This document shows positions 17,689-25,784 of a stretch of DNA of 64,000 nt, one piece after another (position 1 is the stretch's first letter; each line of letters starts with the position of its first letter). The notes under the pieces are model-generated. The model saw only the letters and a list, made by a program, of their open reading frames with translations. It searched no databases and was not told the DNA's origin. The DNA comes from Pandoraea sp. PE-S2T-3 (GTDB taxonomy: Bacteria; Pseudomonadota; Gammaproteobacteria; Burkholderiales; Burkholderiaceae): the NCBI RefSeq assembly GCF_002179965.1, contig NZ_NGUQ01000015.1, forward strand, positions 124,001 through 188,000, read 5' to 3'. The translations under genes were made by a program, and so were the position numbers.

Positions 17689-18609
17689 TCAGGTCGCCTG
17701 TTCCGGAAAAACCCGCTCACGCATGAAGTCGATGAACACACGCAGCTTCGCGGGCACCTGTCCGCCCGATGGCCACATGATGTGAAACGGGATGCCGGTC
17801 TCCGTGCAATGTGGCAACACCTGCACCAACTGGCCGGTGCGCAGATACCCGCGAATCGAGAAATCGGGCAGGTACGCGATCCCCACGCCCTGCAACGCAA
17901 AAGCGATGCGCGCTTCGAGGTTGTTGCACACGACGGACGTCGATAACGGGAAGCCTGCTGCCTCGCCACTCTCGCCATCCGCCTCCGCCTTGCGGTCTTC
18001 GCCGAGCGGCCAGACCTGAAGCTTGCCCGTGTTCGGGTAGCGAAACTGAATGCACGCGTGCTGCGCGAGATCACCGGCCGTGCGCGGTGTGCCACGTCGT
18101 GCGAGGTAGTCCGGCGCCCCTACCAGCAGCATGGTCAGGGCACCGAAGCGTCGCGCCGTCAGCCGCGAATCCGGGGCGTCGCCACTGCGGATCACCGCAT
18201 CGAAGCCTTCTTCGATGATGTCGACGCGGCGATCGGTGAATTCGAGTTCGAGATCGACGTCGGGATACGCCAGCTTGAACTGCCCCATCACGCTCAGAAA
18301 CGGCTCGCCCACCAGCGGCACACTCAGCCGCAGCCGGCCGCGCGGGCTCAGATTGACCTGCGACAACTCGGCCTGCGCCGCTTCGAGTTCGGCCAGAATG
18401 CGCCGCCCCCGCGCGAGAAACATCCCGCCCTCTGCCGTCAACGTCAGGCTGCGGGTGCTGCGATGGAACAGCCGCACGCCAAGTTGATCTTCGAGCGCAC
18501 TGACCCGCTTGCCGACCGCCGACGCCGAAATGCCCAGCAGCCGCCCGGCGGCCACGAAGCTGCCCGTCTCGGCCACCTGCACGAACACATTCACCGCAGT
18601 GCTTTCCAT
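17689..18609 (-). CDS. LysR-family transcriptional regulator
   Basis: 306 aa. An N-terminal winged helix-turn-helix (MESTAVNVFVQVAETGSFVA, LGISASAVGKRVSALE, LGVRLFHRSTRSL) is followed by a LysR substrate-binding domain to the end. The start at 18609 has GAGGG five bases upstream. An ATG at 18657 would begin inside a palindrome that is probably the operator, so I reject it. It is divergent from a zinc-less medium-chain oxidoreductase and an MFS exporter, the classic arrangement for a LysR activator of those genes. The inducer is unknown. Confidence 0.92.
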   Translation of the reverse strand: MESTAVNVFVQVAETGSFVAAGRLLGISASAVGKRVSALEDQLGVRLFHRSTRSLTLTAEGGMFLARGRRILAELEAAQAELSQVNLSPRGRLRLSVPLVGEPFLSVMGQFKLAYPDVDLELEFTDRRVDIIEEGFDAVIRSGDAPDSRLTARRFGALTMLLVGAPDYLARRGTPRTAGDLAQHACIQFRYPNTGKLQVWPLGEDRKAEADGESGEAAGFPLSTSVVCNNLEARIAFALQGVGIAYLPDFSIRGYLRTGQLVQVLPHCTETGIPFHIMWPSGGQVPAKLRVFIDFMRERVFPEQAT

Positions 18610-18647
18610 CCGAGCCCTCGCGCCAACGTTTTCTGCTTCTTCCGAAT

Positions 18648-18667
18648 TACGGAGCATTTACTCCGTA
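18648..18667. promoter_or_regulatory. Inverted repeat TACGGAG-N6-CTCCGTA, candidate LysR binding site
   Basis: Two perfect 7-bp arms are separated by six bases, in the 153-bp gap between the LysR gene and the divergent oxidoreductase. It begins 39 bases upstream of the regulator start. LysR proteins usually bind such dyads near divergent promoters. Assignment is by position and shape only. Confidence 0.6.
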
Positions 18668-18762
18668 TAGACACGAACTCTACCCCACTTACTCTGCAAT
18701 GCGGGCGTCCCTACGATCGAGGCTCTTCTCTTTCACGAATGCCAGACATTCGCAGGTGCCCC

Positions 18763-19788
18763 ATGAATCGTACGTTCCAACGCTGGGAAATCCCGTCACT
18801 CGGCCTCGACAAGCTGGCTTTGCAAGACATCGCGCTGCCCTCGCCCCTGCCGGGGGAGGTCGTCATCGAAGTCGAAGCCGTCTCGCTTAACTATCGCGAC
18901 GCGGAAGTGGCGGAGTCGGGCATGGGCAACGCCCTGAGTTTTCCGTTCACACCCGCGTCCGACATGGCCGGCCGGGTCGTGGCCGTCGGTGACGGCGTCA
19001 CCCGTTTCGCGGCAGGCGAGCGCGTAATCGCGACCTACATGCCCGGCTGGGTCGACGGTGCCCCGCGTTCGTGGACCGACGCGCCCACGCGTGGCGGCCC
19101 GCTGCCCGGCATGCTCGCCCAATACGTCGCCACGCCCGCCGACGGCTGCGTGCTGGCGCCGAGTACCCTGAGCGCTGCCGAAGCCAGCACGCTGCCCGTG
19201 GCGGCCCTCACCGCGTGGATGGCGCTGATCGAACTGGGTCATCTGCACGCGGGGCAAACCGTCGTGGTGCAAGGTACCGGCGGCGTCTCGCTGTTCGCCG
19301 TGCAGTTGGCTGCCGCCCATGGGGCCCGCGTCATCGTGACGAGCGGCAGCGACGAGAAAATCGCCGGGGCACTGGCGCTGGGGGCCACCCATGGCATCAA
19401 TCGCCACACCACGCCCGACTGGCAGAACGCAGTGCTCGATCTGACCGGCGGGCGCGGCGCCGATCACATTCTGGAGATGACCGGCGGCGAGAACATCGAG
19501 CGCTCGCTTCAGGCGGTCAAGCAAGGCGGACGCATCTCCGTGATCGGTCTGCTGGACGCCGACCGCATCAGCCTGCCGATTCTGGCGCTGCTGGCCAGCC
19601 GTGCCTCGATTGTCGGTATCGCCGTGGGGCCGCGCCGTGCGCTGGAAGACCTCGTGCGCGCCGTCGATCTGCTGGGCATCAAGCCGGTGATCGATGCGGT
19701 GTATCCGTTCTCGCAGGTCCCGCAGGCGTTCGCGCATCTGCAACGCGGTGCGTTCGGCAAGGTCGTCGTGGAGGTGACGCCGTCATGA
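18763..19788 (+). CDS. Zinc-independent medium-chain dehydrogenase/reductase (NAD(P)-dependent quinone oxidoreductase/alcohol dehydrogenase type)
   Basis: 341 aa. The GroES-like domain (VSLNYRDAEVAESG, FPFTPASDMAGRVVAVGDGV) lacks the catalytic and structural zinc cysteines of alcohol dehydrogenases. The Rossmann domain follows with VVQGTGGVSLFAVQLAAAHG and ADHILEMTGG. Members reduce quinones, enals or xenobiotics. The first ATG with an AGG upstream is at 18763. The stop is 56 bases before the MFS gene, so the two are likely one operon controlled by the divergent LysR protein. Confidence 0.88.
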   Translation: MNRTFQRWEIPSLGLDKLALQDIALPSPLPGEVVIEVEAVSLNYRDAEVAESGMGNALSFPFTPASDMAGRVVAVGDGVTRFAAGERVIATYMPGWVDGAPRSWTDAPTRGGPLPGMLAQYVATPADGCVLAPSTLSAAEASTLPVAALTAWMALIELGHLHAGQTVVVQGTGGVSLFAVQLAAAHGARVIVTSGSDEKIAGALALGATHGINRHTTPDWQNAVLDLTGGRGADHILEMTGGENIERSLQAVKQGGRISVIGLLDADRISLPILALLASRASIVGIAVGPRRALEDLVRAVDLLGIKPVIDAVYPFSQVPQAFAHLQRGAFGKVVVEVTPS

Positions 19789-19843
19789 CCCCTCGCCCGT
19801 GCCTGAGAACCGCCACCGCAACGTCACGCACCGGAGCGAGCGC

Positions 19844-21040
19844 ATGACGGCCCTCGTCAGATCGGCCGCGGCCATGCCCGCCATCATGCTCGGCCTGTTC
19901 GGGCTCTACACCCTCGAGTTCGGCGTGGTCGGCATTCTGCCGATGATCGTCGATCGCTTCGGCATCACCGTCTCGCAAGCGGGCTGGCTGATGGCCGTGT
20001 TCGCCCTCGTGGTCGCCACGCTCGGCCCGGTACTCGTGCTGATCTCCTCGCGTTACGACCGCAAGAAGGTACTGGTCGTCTCGCTATTCGGCTTCGCGGT
20101 GTGCAGCGCGCTGGCCGCGTACGCGCCGAACTTCCCGAGTCTGATGGCGTTGCGTGTCGTACCGGCCCTGCTGCATCCGGTGTTTTTGTCGGCCGCTTTC
20201 ACGGCGGCTGCTTCCCTGTACCCGAAGGAACAACGTGCCCATGCGCTGGCGCTCGCGTTCGTGGGCACCTCGATGGGGCTCGTGCTCGGCGTGCCTGCCA
20301 CCACGTGGGTGGCCGATCACGTCTCGTATGAGGCCTCGTTCCTGTTCTGCACCGCGCTCACCGGGTTGTCCGGCGTGGGGCTGTGGATGATGCTGCCGTC
20401 GCAGGGCAAGCCGGTAGCGATGAGCTTCGGCCATCAACTCTCGGTGCTGCGCAAACCGGCGCTCTGGCTGACGATGGCAGCGACTGTCACGATCTTCACG
20501 GCCATGTTCTCCGTGTACAGCTACGCCGCCGAATACCTGAAACGCGAAACCGGCATGGACGCCACGACGATCAGCCTGATTCTCGTGATCTTCGGCGTCG
20601 GCGGCGTGCTCGGCAACCTGTTCGCCGGGCGTCTGCTGGCGCGGCATCTGGTGAAAACGACGTTGCTGCATCCGGTGGCGCTGGGCGCCGCGTATCTGGT
20701 GCTTTACTTCGGCGGCAGCGCCAACGTGCTCAGCATGGCGGTCATTGCCGTGCTGTGGGGCGCCGCGCACACGAGCGGGTTACTCGTCTCACAGATGTGG
20801 CTCACGTCGGAGACCGCAGAAGCGCCCGAGTTCGGCACAAGCCTGTTCGTCTCGGCGGCGAACGGCGGCGTGGTGCTCGGCTCAGCGCTCGGGGGCGTGT
20901 TCATCGATCATCTCGGCATCGCGGGCGTCATTGGCTGCGGCCTGATCTTCTGCGCGCTGTCGGTGGCGGTGATCGCGGCAAAGGCATGGCGTTATCGCGA
21001 AGCGCCGCCCCGGATCGGCCCGGTCAGCGCCGTCCATTGA
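19844..21040 (+). CDS. MFS transporter (DHA1 drug/sugar efflux type)
   Basis: 398 aa with 12 hydrophobic helices and the cytoplasmic loop 2-3 motif SSRYDRKKVLVVS, a variant of motif A. Helix 5 carries the antiporter-type GTSMGLVLGVP. It resembles the AraJ/YdhP-like exporters that expel drugs or small metabolites using the proton gradient. The start at 19844 has GGAG four bases upstream; a frame from 19799 adds a basic non-hydrophobic leader. It probably exports a product or substrate of the oxidoreductase encoded just upstream. Confidence 0.88.
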   Translation: MTALVRSAAAMPAIMLGLFGLYTLEFGVVGILPMIVDRFGITVSQAGWLMAVFALVVATLGPVLVLISSRYDRKKVLVVSLFGFAVCSALAAYAPNFPSLMALRVVPALLHPVFLSAAFTAAASLYPKEQRAHALALAFVGTSMGLVLGVPATTWVADHVSYEASFLFCTALTGLSGVGLWMMLPSQGKPVAMSFGHQLSVLRKPALWLTMAATVTIFTAMFSVYSYAAEYLKRETGMDATTISLILVIFGVGGVLGNLFAGRLLARHLVKTTLLHPVALGAAYLVLYFGGSANVLSMAVIAVLWGAAHTSGLLVSQMWLTSETAEAPEFGTSLFVSAANGGVVLGSALGGVFIDHLGIAGVIGCGLIFCALSVAVIAAKAWRYREAPPRIGPVSAVH

Positions 21041-21082
21041 GCCCCGCTTGCCATCTCAGGCCATGTCCGAATCGTCGAGACA

Positions 21083-21114
21083 GGCTCGCTTTGGCTCGCT
21101 TTGGCTCGCTTTGG
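21083..21114. repeat. Short tandem repeat, three copies of GGCTCGCTTT
   Basis: Three perfect 10-bp units plus two bases lie 43 bases after the MFS stop. They are non-coding. A 10-bp unit is close to one helical turn, but no function is evident. Confidence 0.9.
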
Positions 21115-21140
21115 ATTGCAAGGCAATTTGCAAAAGTAAC

Positions 21141-21183
21141 GGGGGCAGGATGGAGCGCGTCACAGCCGCTCTGCCCTGCCCCC
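21141..21183. terminator. Stem-loop between convergent MFS and unknown gene
   Basis: GGGGGCAGG pairs with CCTGCCCCC, with an inner AGCG/CGCT pairing. It lies between the plus-strand MFS gene and the minus-strand gene ending at 21229. A bidirectional terminator role is inferred from position; there is no T-run. Confidence 0.55.
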
Positions 21184-21228
21184 GCGCCATGTCCCGGCAG
21201 GACCGGGAATGGAGACGAACCTGACGCG

Positions 21229-22047
21229 TTAGTGCGATGCCGCCAGGAGTACCGGTCCCGATGGCGGATAGGCCGCCAACGCCGCCGGGTCAACGATGCC
21301 AATATCGTTCGCGCGCAGCGCAATGACCGATTGCGCCAGATACGCCAACTTGGCGGCGCCCGTCAGGTGATGCGGTGCCGTGGACGTCACCTGTTCGCTG
21401 CCTGCCACCCGCGAATGCGCGTCGCCGAACGACGCCATCGGAAAATCGTACGACCTATGAGTCGGCGTCCAATCGGTGGCGATTCCCAATTTCTCTAAAA
21501 GCTCTCGAGTGACGTCTTCTCTCGACTCTCGCACGGCATTGTCGATGCGGGCTTCCTTTTCGAATTTCCCATCCCGGAAGTACATCCCGACAACGCCCAC
21601 CGTCGGCCCCTTATCGGTCCACCGGCCGGTGTAGGTCTCGCTCACCTCCGTGCCGTGATCGTCGCGCAAATTGAATATCCCCTCACCCAGCGTTTGGCCC
21701 GGCGAAAAGTGCTTCAGATCGACGTTGATGTCAGCGATAAGTCGTTTTTCCTCAGGCGGCGGCACGTCGCCTTGCGCCATTTCAGCGACATAAGACTCCA
21801 AGTTTTTCATCAAATTGGAAACGGCTTTGAATCTTACAAAAAATAGACTGATCTTTGGTTGATCCTTAGCGAGATCATTCAATCCGGTGAATGCGTCACC
21901 AAGCTTGGCTCTCGTCCCCGCATCAAGCTCATCGATGAGTTTCGTGTAATCGGCAGTCATGAAAGAAGAATATTTAGCCGAATTTGCAAACTCTTTAATA
22001 AGACCCGCAACCTTCTCGCCACTGTATTGATTAAATTTTGACATCAT
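21229..22047 (-). CDS. Unrecognised 272-aa protein in a low-GC pocket
   Basis: I do not recognise this family. Residues 1-95 look helical and polar (MMSKFNQYSGEKVAGLIKEF). Residues ~95-185 look beta-rich (DINVDLKHFSPGQTLGEGIF, YTGRWTDKGPTVGVVGMYF). The last 60 residues are Ala/Pro-rich. There is no signal peptide, membrane helix or cysteine pattern. GGAG lies four bases before the first of two adjacent ATGs, so translation is well supported. The 5' half and upstream region use many A/T-ending codons (Lys AAA, Asn AAT, Phe TTT), unlike its neighbours, which suggests transfer. The convergent MFS gene and the divergent catabolic operon give no functional hint. A secreted effector is possible but unsupported. 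Confidence 0.65.
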   Translation of the reverse strand: MMSKFNQYSGEKVAGLIKEFANSAKYSSFMTADYTKLIDELDAGTRAKLGDAFTGLNDLAKDQPKISLFFVRFKAVSNLMKNLESYVAEMAQGDVPPPEEKRLIADINVDLKHFSPGQTLGEGIFNLRDDHGTEVSETYTGRWTDKGPTVGVVGMYFRDGKFEKEARIDNAVRESREDVTRELLEKLGIATDWTPTHRSYDFPMASFGDAHSRVAGSEQVTSTAPHHLTGAAKLAYLAQSVIALRANDIGIVDPAALAAYPPSGPVLLAASH

Positions 22048-22526
22048 ATTTCTCCAAAAATGAATCTTCGAAATTAAAAATCAACAACCCACCCAGCAAG
22101 CCATTGGCAATCTCTCACAGAAATAAGACCAACCCGACTCACGCTCGTCGCACAGTGAATAGTCACAACCACAACGGGAGAAATCACCCGCAAACGGAGG
22201 GAAATACCACTTTGATCAACCCCCTCGGCACAACCCCATTCATTTGATTGAATTTTGAAAGTCGATTGAAATTCGGCTTTGATCGATGAACCCGTTGCGG
22301 CGTGACACCTGCACCGGGCCGTTGCCCGCCGGCGGACGACCGCTGGGCGGAACAAGCGCTGGCAGTCAACGCGAGATAGGCGACAATAGCGGCAACGCGA
22401 TAAGGGCATCGGTTTGCATCGTCCGGCCATACGAAAGGAAATTCATTTCCCGACCGACCGGTCGGACGATAGAATGGCGAGCGACGTCCGCGCCCTGACA
22501 ACAACACCTATCTCGAGACATTCCGA
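22048..22526. other. 479-bp AT-rich intergenic region between divergent genes
   Basis: No supported gene. The half nearest 22048 is AT-rich with imperfect repeats of GATTGAATTT/GATTGAAATT around 22240-22290 and probably holds the promoter of the 272-aa gene. The GC-richer half near 22450 holds a TetR-like palindrome and a TAGAAT -10-like box for the catabolic operon. Confidence 0.5.
22454..22465. promoter_or_regulatory. Palindrome CCGACCGGTCGG, likely TetR-family operator of the catabolic operon
   Basis: A perfect 12-bp palindrome within GACCGACCGGTCGGAC, 62 bases upstream of the 3-hydroxyacyl-CoA dehydrogenase start. A -10-like TAGAAT begins four bases downstream (22470-22475). From memory, ACCGACCGGTCGG-type sites are bound by TetR repressors of phenylacetate and fatty-acid genes in betaproteobacteria. 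No tetR gene is in the window, so the regulator would act from elsewhere. Confidence 0.6.
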
Positions 22527-24083
22527 ATGACTGCATCCTCTTCCCCGGACACGGCGAACGCGCTCGCCAAATCCATCGATACGCTGGGTATCGTCGGTGC
22601 CGGCGCCATGGGCCGTGGCATCGCCCAGATCGCCGCGCAGGCCGGTTTGCGCGTCAAGCTGTACGACACCAATGCGAAGGCCGTACAGGCCGCGCTGGAC
22701 ACCCTGCGCGAGACGCTCGACAAGCTGGCAGCCAAGGGGAAGATCGACGCAGCCGCCGTCGACGCGACGATGGGCCGCTTGCAGGCCTGTGCCGCACTGG
22801 AGGATCTGGCCGATTGCGACCTCGTCGTCGAAGCCATCATCGAGAAGCTGGAAATCAAGCGCGACCTGTTCCGCGCGCTGGAGGGCATCGTGGCCGCCGA
22901 CGCGATTCTCGCGTCCAACACGTCGTCGCTGTCGATCACCGCCATTGCTGCCGCGTGCGAGCGCCCCGAGCGCGTGGCGGGTTATCACTTCTTCAACCCG
23001 GTGCCGCTGATGAAGGTGGTCGAAGTCATCGACGGCCTGCGCACCGCCCCCGAAGTGGGCGATGCCCTGCTCACACTGGGCCAGCGCATGGGCCACACGG
23101 CCGTGCGTTGCAAGGACATGCCGGGTTTCATCGTCAACCACGCCGGCCGTGGCATGAACACCGAAGGCCTGCGCGTGGCCAGCGAAGGCATCGCGAGCTT
23201 TGCCGACATCGACCGCATCCTGCGCGAGCAGGCAGGCTTCCGTCTCGGCACGTTCGAATTGCTCGACCTCACCGCGCTCGACGTCTCGCACCCGGTGATG
23301 GAGTCGATTTACCACCAGTTCTACGAAGAGGCGCGCTTCCGCCCGTCGCCGATCACCGCCGTGCGCTTTGCCGGCGGCCTGCTCGGCCGCAAGGTCGGCG
23401 AAGGCTTCTATCGCTATGTCGACGGCAAGCAGCAAGTGCCGGCCGAAGCGCCCGCCCCGAGCGCGCTGCCGGCCAGCGTGTGGATCAGCCGCGCCGACAC
23501 GCGCGGATTTGCCGCTGTCGTAGAGCTGCTGGGTGCCACCGGCGTGACCATCGAAAGCGACGACAAGCCATCGGACAACGCACTGATCATCGTTACGCCG
23601 CTCGGTCTGGATGCAACGACCTGTGCCGTCGAACAAGGGCTCGATGCCACGCGCACCGTCGCCGTCGACACGTTGCTGCCGCTGGCCGGCGCCAAGCGTC
23701 ACACGCTGATGACCACCCCCGTGACCACGCACGACGCACGCGACGCCGCCCATGCGTTGTTCGCCCAAGGCGGCACGCCGGTGACCGTCATCCGCGACTC
23801 GGCGGGCTTCGTCGCCCAACGGGTGATCGCGACCATCGTGAATATCGGTGCCGACATCGCCCAGCAACGCATCGCAGCGCCGGGCGACATCGACCGCGCG
23901 GTCACGCTCGGCCTCGGCTACGCCAAGGGTCCGCTGGCCCTCGGCGACGCCGTCGGCGCACGTCAGTTGCTCACCGTGTTGCGCAACCTGCAATCGTTCT
24001 ACGGCGACCCGCGTTATCGCCCGTCGCCGTGGCTCACGCGTCGCGCGCAACTCGGCGTGTCGCTGCTCACCGAAGAACAGTGA
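22527..24083 (+). CDS. 3-hydroxyacyl-CoA dehydrogenase (PaaH-type, two C-terminal domains)
   Basis: 518 aa. The NAD domain begins with TLGIVGAGAMGRGIAQIAAQ (residues ~19-38). SNTSSLSITAIA and YHFFNPVPLMKVVEVI contain the catalytic Ser and His, and PGFIVNH leads into the first C-terminal helical domain. A second, more divergent domain (~290-518) repeats the motif as DSAGFVAQRV and contains GYAKGPLALGDAVG. This duplicated layout is that of PaaH/PaaC, which oxidises 3-hydroxyadipyl-CoA, and of related beta-oxidation enzymes. It is the first gene of a five-gene operon and is preceded by a TetR-like operator. The substrate is not fixed by sequence. Confidence 0.88.
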   Translation: MTASSSPDTANALAKSIDTLGIVGAGAMGRGIAQIAAQAGLRVKLYDTNAKAVQAALDTLRETLDKLAAKGKIDAAAVDATMGRLQACAALEDLADCDLVVEAIIEKLEIKRDLFRALEGIVAADAILASNTSSLSITAIAAACERPERVAGYHFFNPVPLMKVVEVIDGLRTAPEVGDALLTLGQRMGHTAVRCKDMPGFIVNHAGRGMNTEGLRVASEGIASFADIDRILREQAGFRLGTFELLDLTALDVSHPVMESIYHQFYEEARFRPSPITAVRFAGGLLGRKVGEGFYRYVDGKQQVPAEAPAPSALPASVWISRADTRGFAAVVELLGATGVTIESDDKPSDNALIIVTPLGLDATTCAVEQGLDATRTVAVDTLLPLAGAKRHTLMTTPVTTHDARDAAHALFAQGGTPVTVIRDSAGFVAQRVIATIVNIGADIAQQRIAAPGDIDRAVTLGLGYAKGPLALGDAVGARQLLTVLRNLQSFYGDPRYRPSPWLTRRAQLGVSLLTEEQ

Positions 24084-24099
24084 TCCGGAGGCCCTGCCC

Positions 24100-24879
24100 A
24101 TGAGCGCCGAACTGCTTGCCGAACGCGTCGACCAGACGTTGGTTCTTACGTTGTCCAACCCGGGCGCCCGCAATGCGCTGCACCCGGATATGTACGCTGC
24201 GGGCGTCGAAGCCCTCACCACCGCCGAGCGCGATCCGTCGATTCGCGCGGTCGTGCTCACCGGTGCCGACAACTTTTTCTGTGCCGGCGGCAATCTGAAC
24301 CGCCTGCTGGAAAATCGTCAGAAAGACCCCTCGGTGCAGGCCGCGAGCATCGACGCGCTGGCCGAATGGATCGAGGCCCTGCGCTCGTGTCCGAAGCCGA
24401 TCATTGCGGCCGTGGAAGGTGCAGCCGCCGGTGCTGGCTTCTCGCTGGCGCTGGCCTGTGATCTGCTCGTCGCTGCCGACAACGCCAAGTTCGTCATGGC
24501 GTACGTCAAGGTCGGGCTCACGCCGGACGGCGGCGGCTCGTGGTTCCTCTCGCAAGCCCTGCCCCGCCCGCTGGCCACCGAGATTCTGCTCGAAGGCAAG
24601 CCCGTCGCCGCCTCGCGACTGGCCGCGGCCGGCCTGGTGAATCGCGTGGTCGCGCCGGGTCAGGCGCGCGCCGAAGCGCTCAACTGGGCGACGGATCTGG
24701 CCCAGCTTTCGCCCAATGCCGTGGGCCGCATCAAGTCGCTCATCGACAGCGGCGCGAGCGAGACGCTCACCTCGCAGCTTGGCGCGGAGCGCGATAACTT
24801 CGTCGCGTCGCTGCATCATGCCGACGGGCTGGAAGGCATCACGTCGTTTCTCGAGAAGCGCCCTGCAACTTACCGATAG
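24100..24879 (+). CDS. Enoyl-CoA hydratase/isomerase family protein (PaaG-like; oxepin-CoA hydrolase or epoxide isomerase type)
   Basis: 259 aa crotonase fold. The oxyanion-hole segments are FFCAGGNLNRLL and VEGAAAGAGFSLALACD. The two catalytic glutamates of classical hydratase are absent. Instead Asp143 in GLTPDGGGSW matches the catalytic Asp of PaaG, the 1,2-epoxyphenylacetyl-CoA isomerase. The protein also resembles the entries called 'oxepin-CoA hydrolase, alternative type'. So it probably isomerises or opens an acyl-CoA instead of simply hydrating it. GGAGG lies eight bases before the ATG, and the gap after the previous stop is 16 bases. Confidence 0.82.
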   Translation: MSAELLAERVDQTLVLTLSNPGARNALHPDMYAAGVEALTTAERDPSIRAVVLTGADNFFCAGGNLNRLLENRQKDPSVQAASIDALAEWIEALRSCPKPIIAAVEGAAAGAGFSLALACDLLVAADNAKFVMAYVKVGLTPDGGGSWFLSQALPRPLATEILLEGKPVAASRLAAAGLVNRVVAPGQARAEALNWATDLAQLSPNAVGRIKSLIDSGASETLTSQLGAERDNFVASLHHADGLEGITSFLEKRPATYR

Positions 24880-24922
24880 ACTGTCGGTCACTGTCTTGCA
24901 GAGCGCTTCGGAGAGATCACGC

Positions 24923-25678
24923 ATGAGCACGATTGGACGTCTTGGGGCCGACACGGGTCCGCTGGAATTCACCCCGCCACAACGCCGCCGCATCTACTTG
25001 ATGCGCCACGGCGATGTGACGTATTTCGACGATAGCGGCAAGCCTATCGACGCCGACACCGTTGCCCTCAACGAGAACGGTCGCGCACAAGCGAGCGCCG
25101 CCGGGCGCGCTTTTGCAGCGGAGAACATCCGCTTCGATCGCGTGATCGTCAGCGGTCTGCCGCGCACGCGTGAGACCGCGCAACGTGTGCTTGCTGAAAC
25201 CGGGCAGCAAGTCGAGATCGAGACGTGGACGTGCTGGCAGGAGATTCGCTCGGGCAGCTTGTCCGATCTGCCGCCGAGTGAGATCGCACAAGCCTTCCTC
25301 GGCGCATTCGACGGTCTGGTGGCCGAAGACACGCGCTTCATGAATGGCGAATCGGTGCGAGAACTGCTCGACCGCGTGGTACCGCCACTGGCAGAGTTGC
25401 GTGAAGACAAGTCGTGGGACACCGTGCTGCTCGTGCTGCACGGTGGCGTGAACCGCGCAATTCTCTCGCATGCCATGCATCCGCTGGGCCGCCTGTTCAT
25501 CGGTCAACTGGCGCAGACACCGGCATGCATCAACGCGCTCGACGTTGGCGACAAGCCCGAAGACTGGGTCGTGCGCCTGATGAATTTCGCGCCGCCGCAG
25601 CCGCTGCATCGCGACAACCGGCTGACCGTCATGGAGAAGATTTTCGCGTCGTTCATCCGCTCGCGTCAGCCAAAGTAA
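24923..25678 (+). CDS. Histidine phosphatase superfamily protein
   Basis: 251 aa. The RHG motif IYLMRHGDVTYF holds the phospho-acceptor His29. The second catalytic His is in LLVLHGGVNRAIL, and SGLPRTRETAQRVL is the conserved Arg segment. The family includes phosphoglycerate mutases and phosphatases acting on small phosphates, phosphoproteins or phospho-CoA-like molecules. It lies inside the acyl-CoA operon directly before an APH-fold kinase, 43 bases after the crotonase stop, with GGAGAG before the ATG. That pairing hints that it removes a phosphate made by the kinase, but the true substrate is unknown. Confidence 0.85.
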   Translation: MSTIGRLGADTGPLEFTPPQRRRIYLMRHGDVTYFDDSGKPIDADTVALNENGRAQASAAGRAFAAENIRFDRVIVSGLPRTRETAQRVLAETGQQVEIETWTCWQEIRSGSLSDLPPSEIAQAFLGAFDGLVAEDTRFMNGESVRELLDRVVPPLAELREDKSWDTVLLVLHGGVNRAILSHAMHPLGRLFIGQLAQTPACINALDVGDKPEDWVVRLMNFAPPQPLHRDNRLTVMEKIFASFIRSRQPK

Positions 25679-25784
25679 TCCCCGCAGAAAAAGCCGCGCG
25701 TGCCGGTATCACGAGGCCAAAGACCTCACGGCACGCCCAGCAACCCGTCGTCCCAACCGTTGCACCGGAAATGCAGGAGACAGC

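Noticed and set aside
22038-22247. 69-codon plus-strand frame in the low-GC gap
   Set aside because: No ribosome-binding site, overlaps the start of the well-supported minus-strand gene, and is Asn/His/Lys/Thr-rich in the way expected from AT-rich non-coding DNA.
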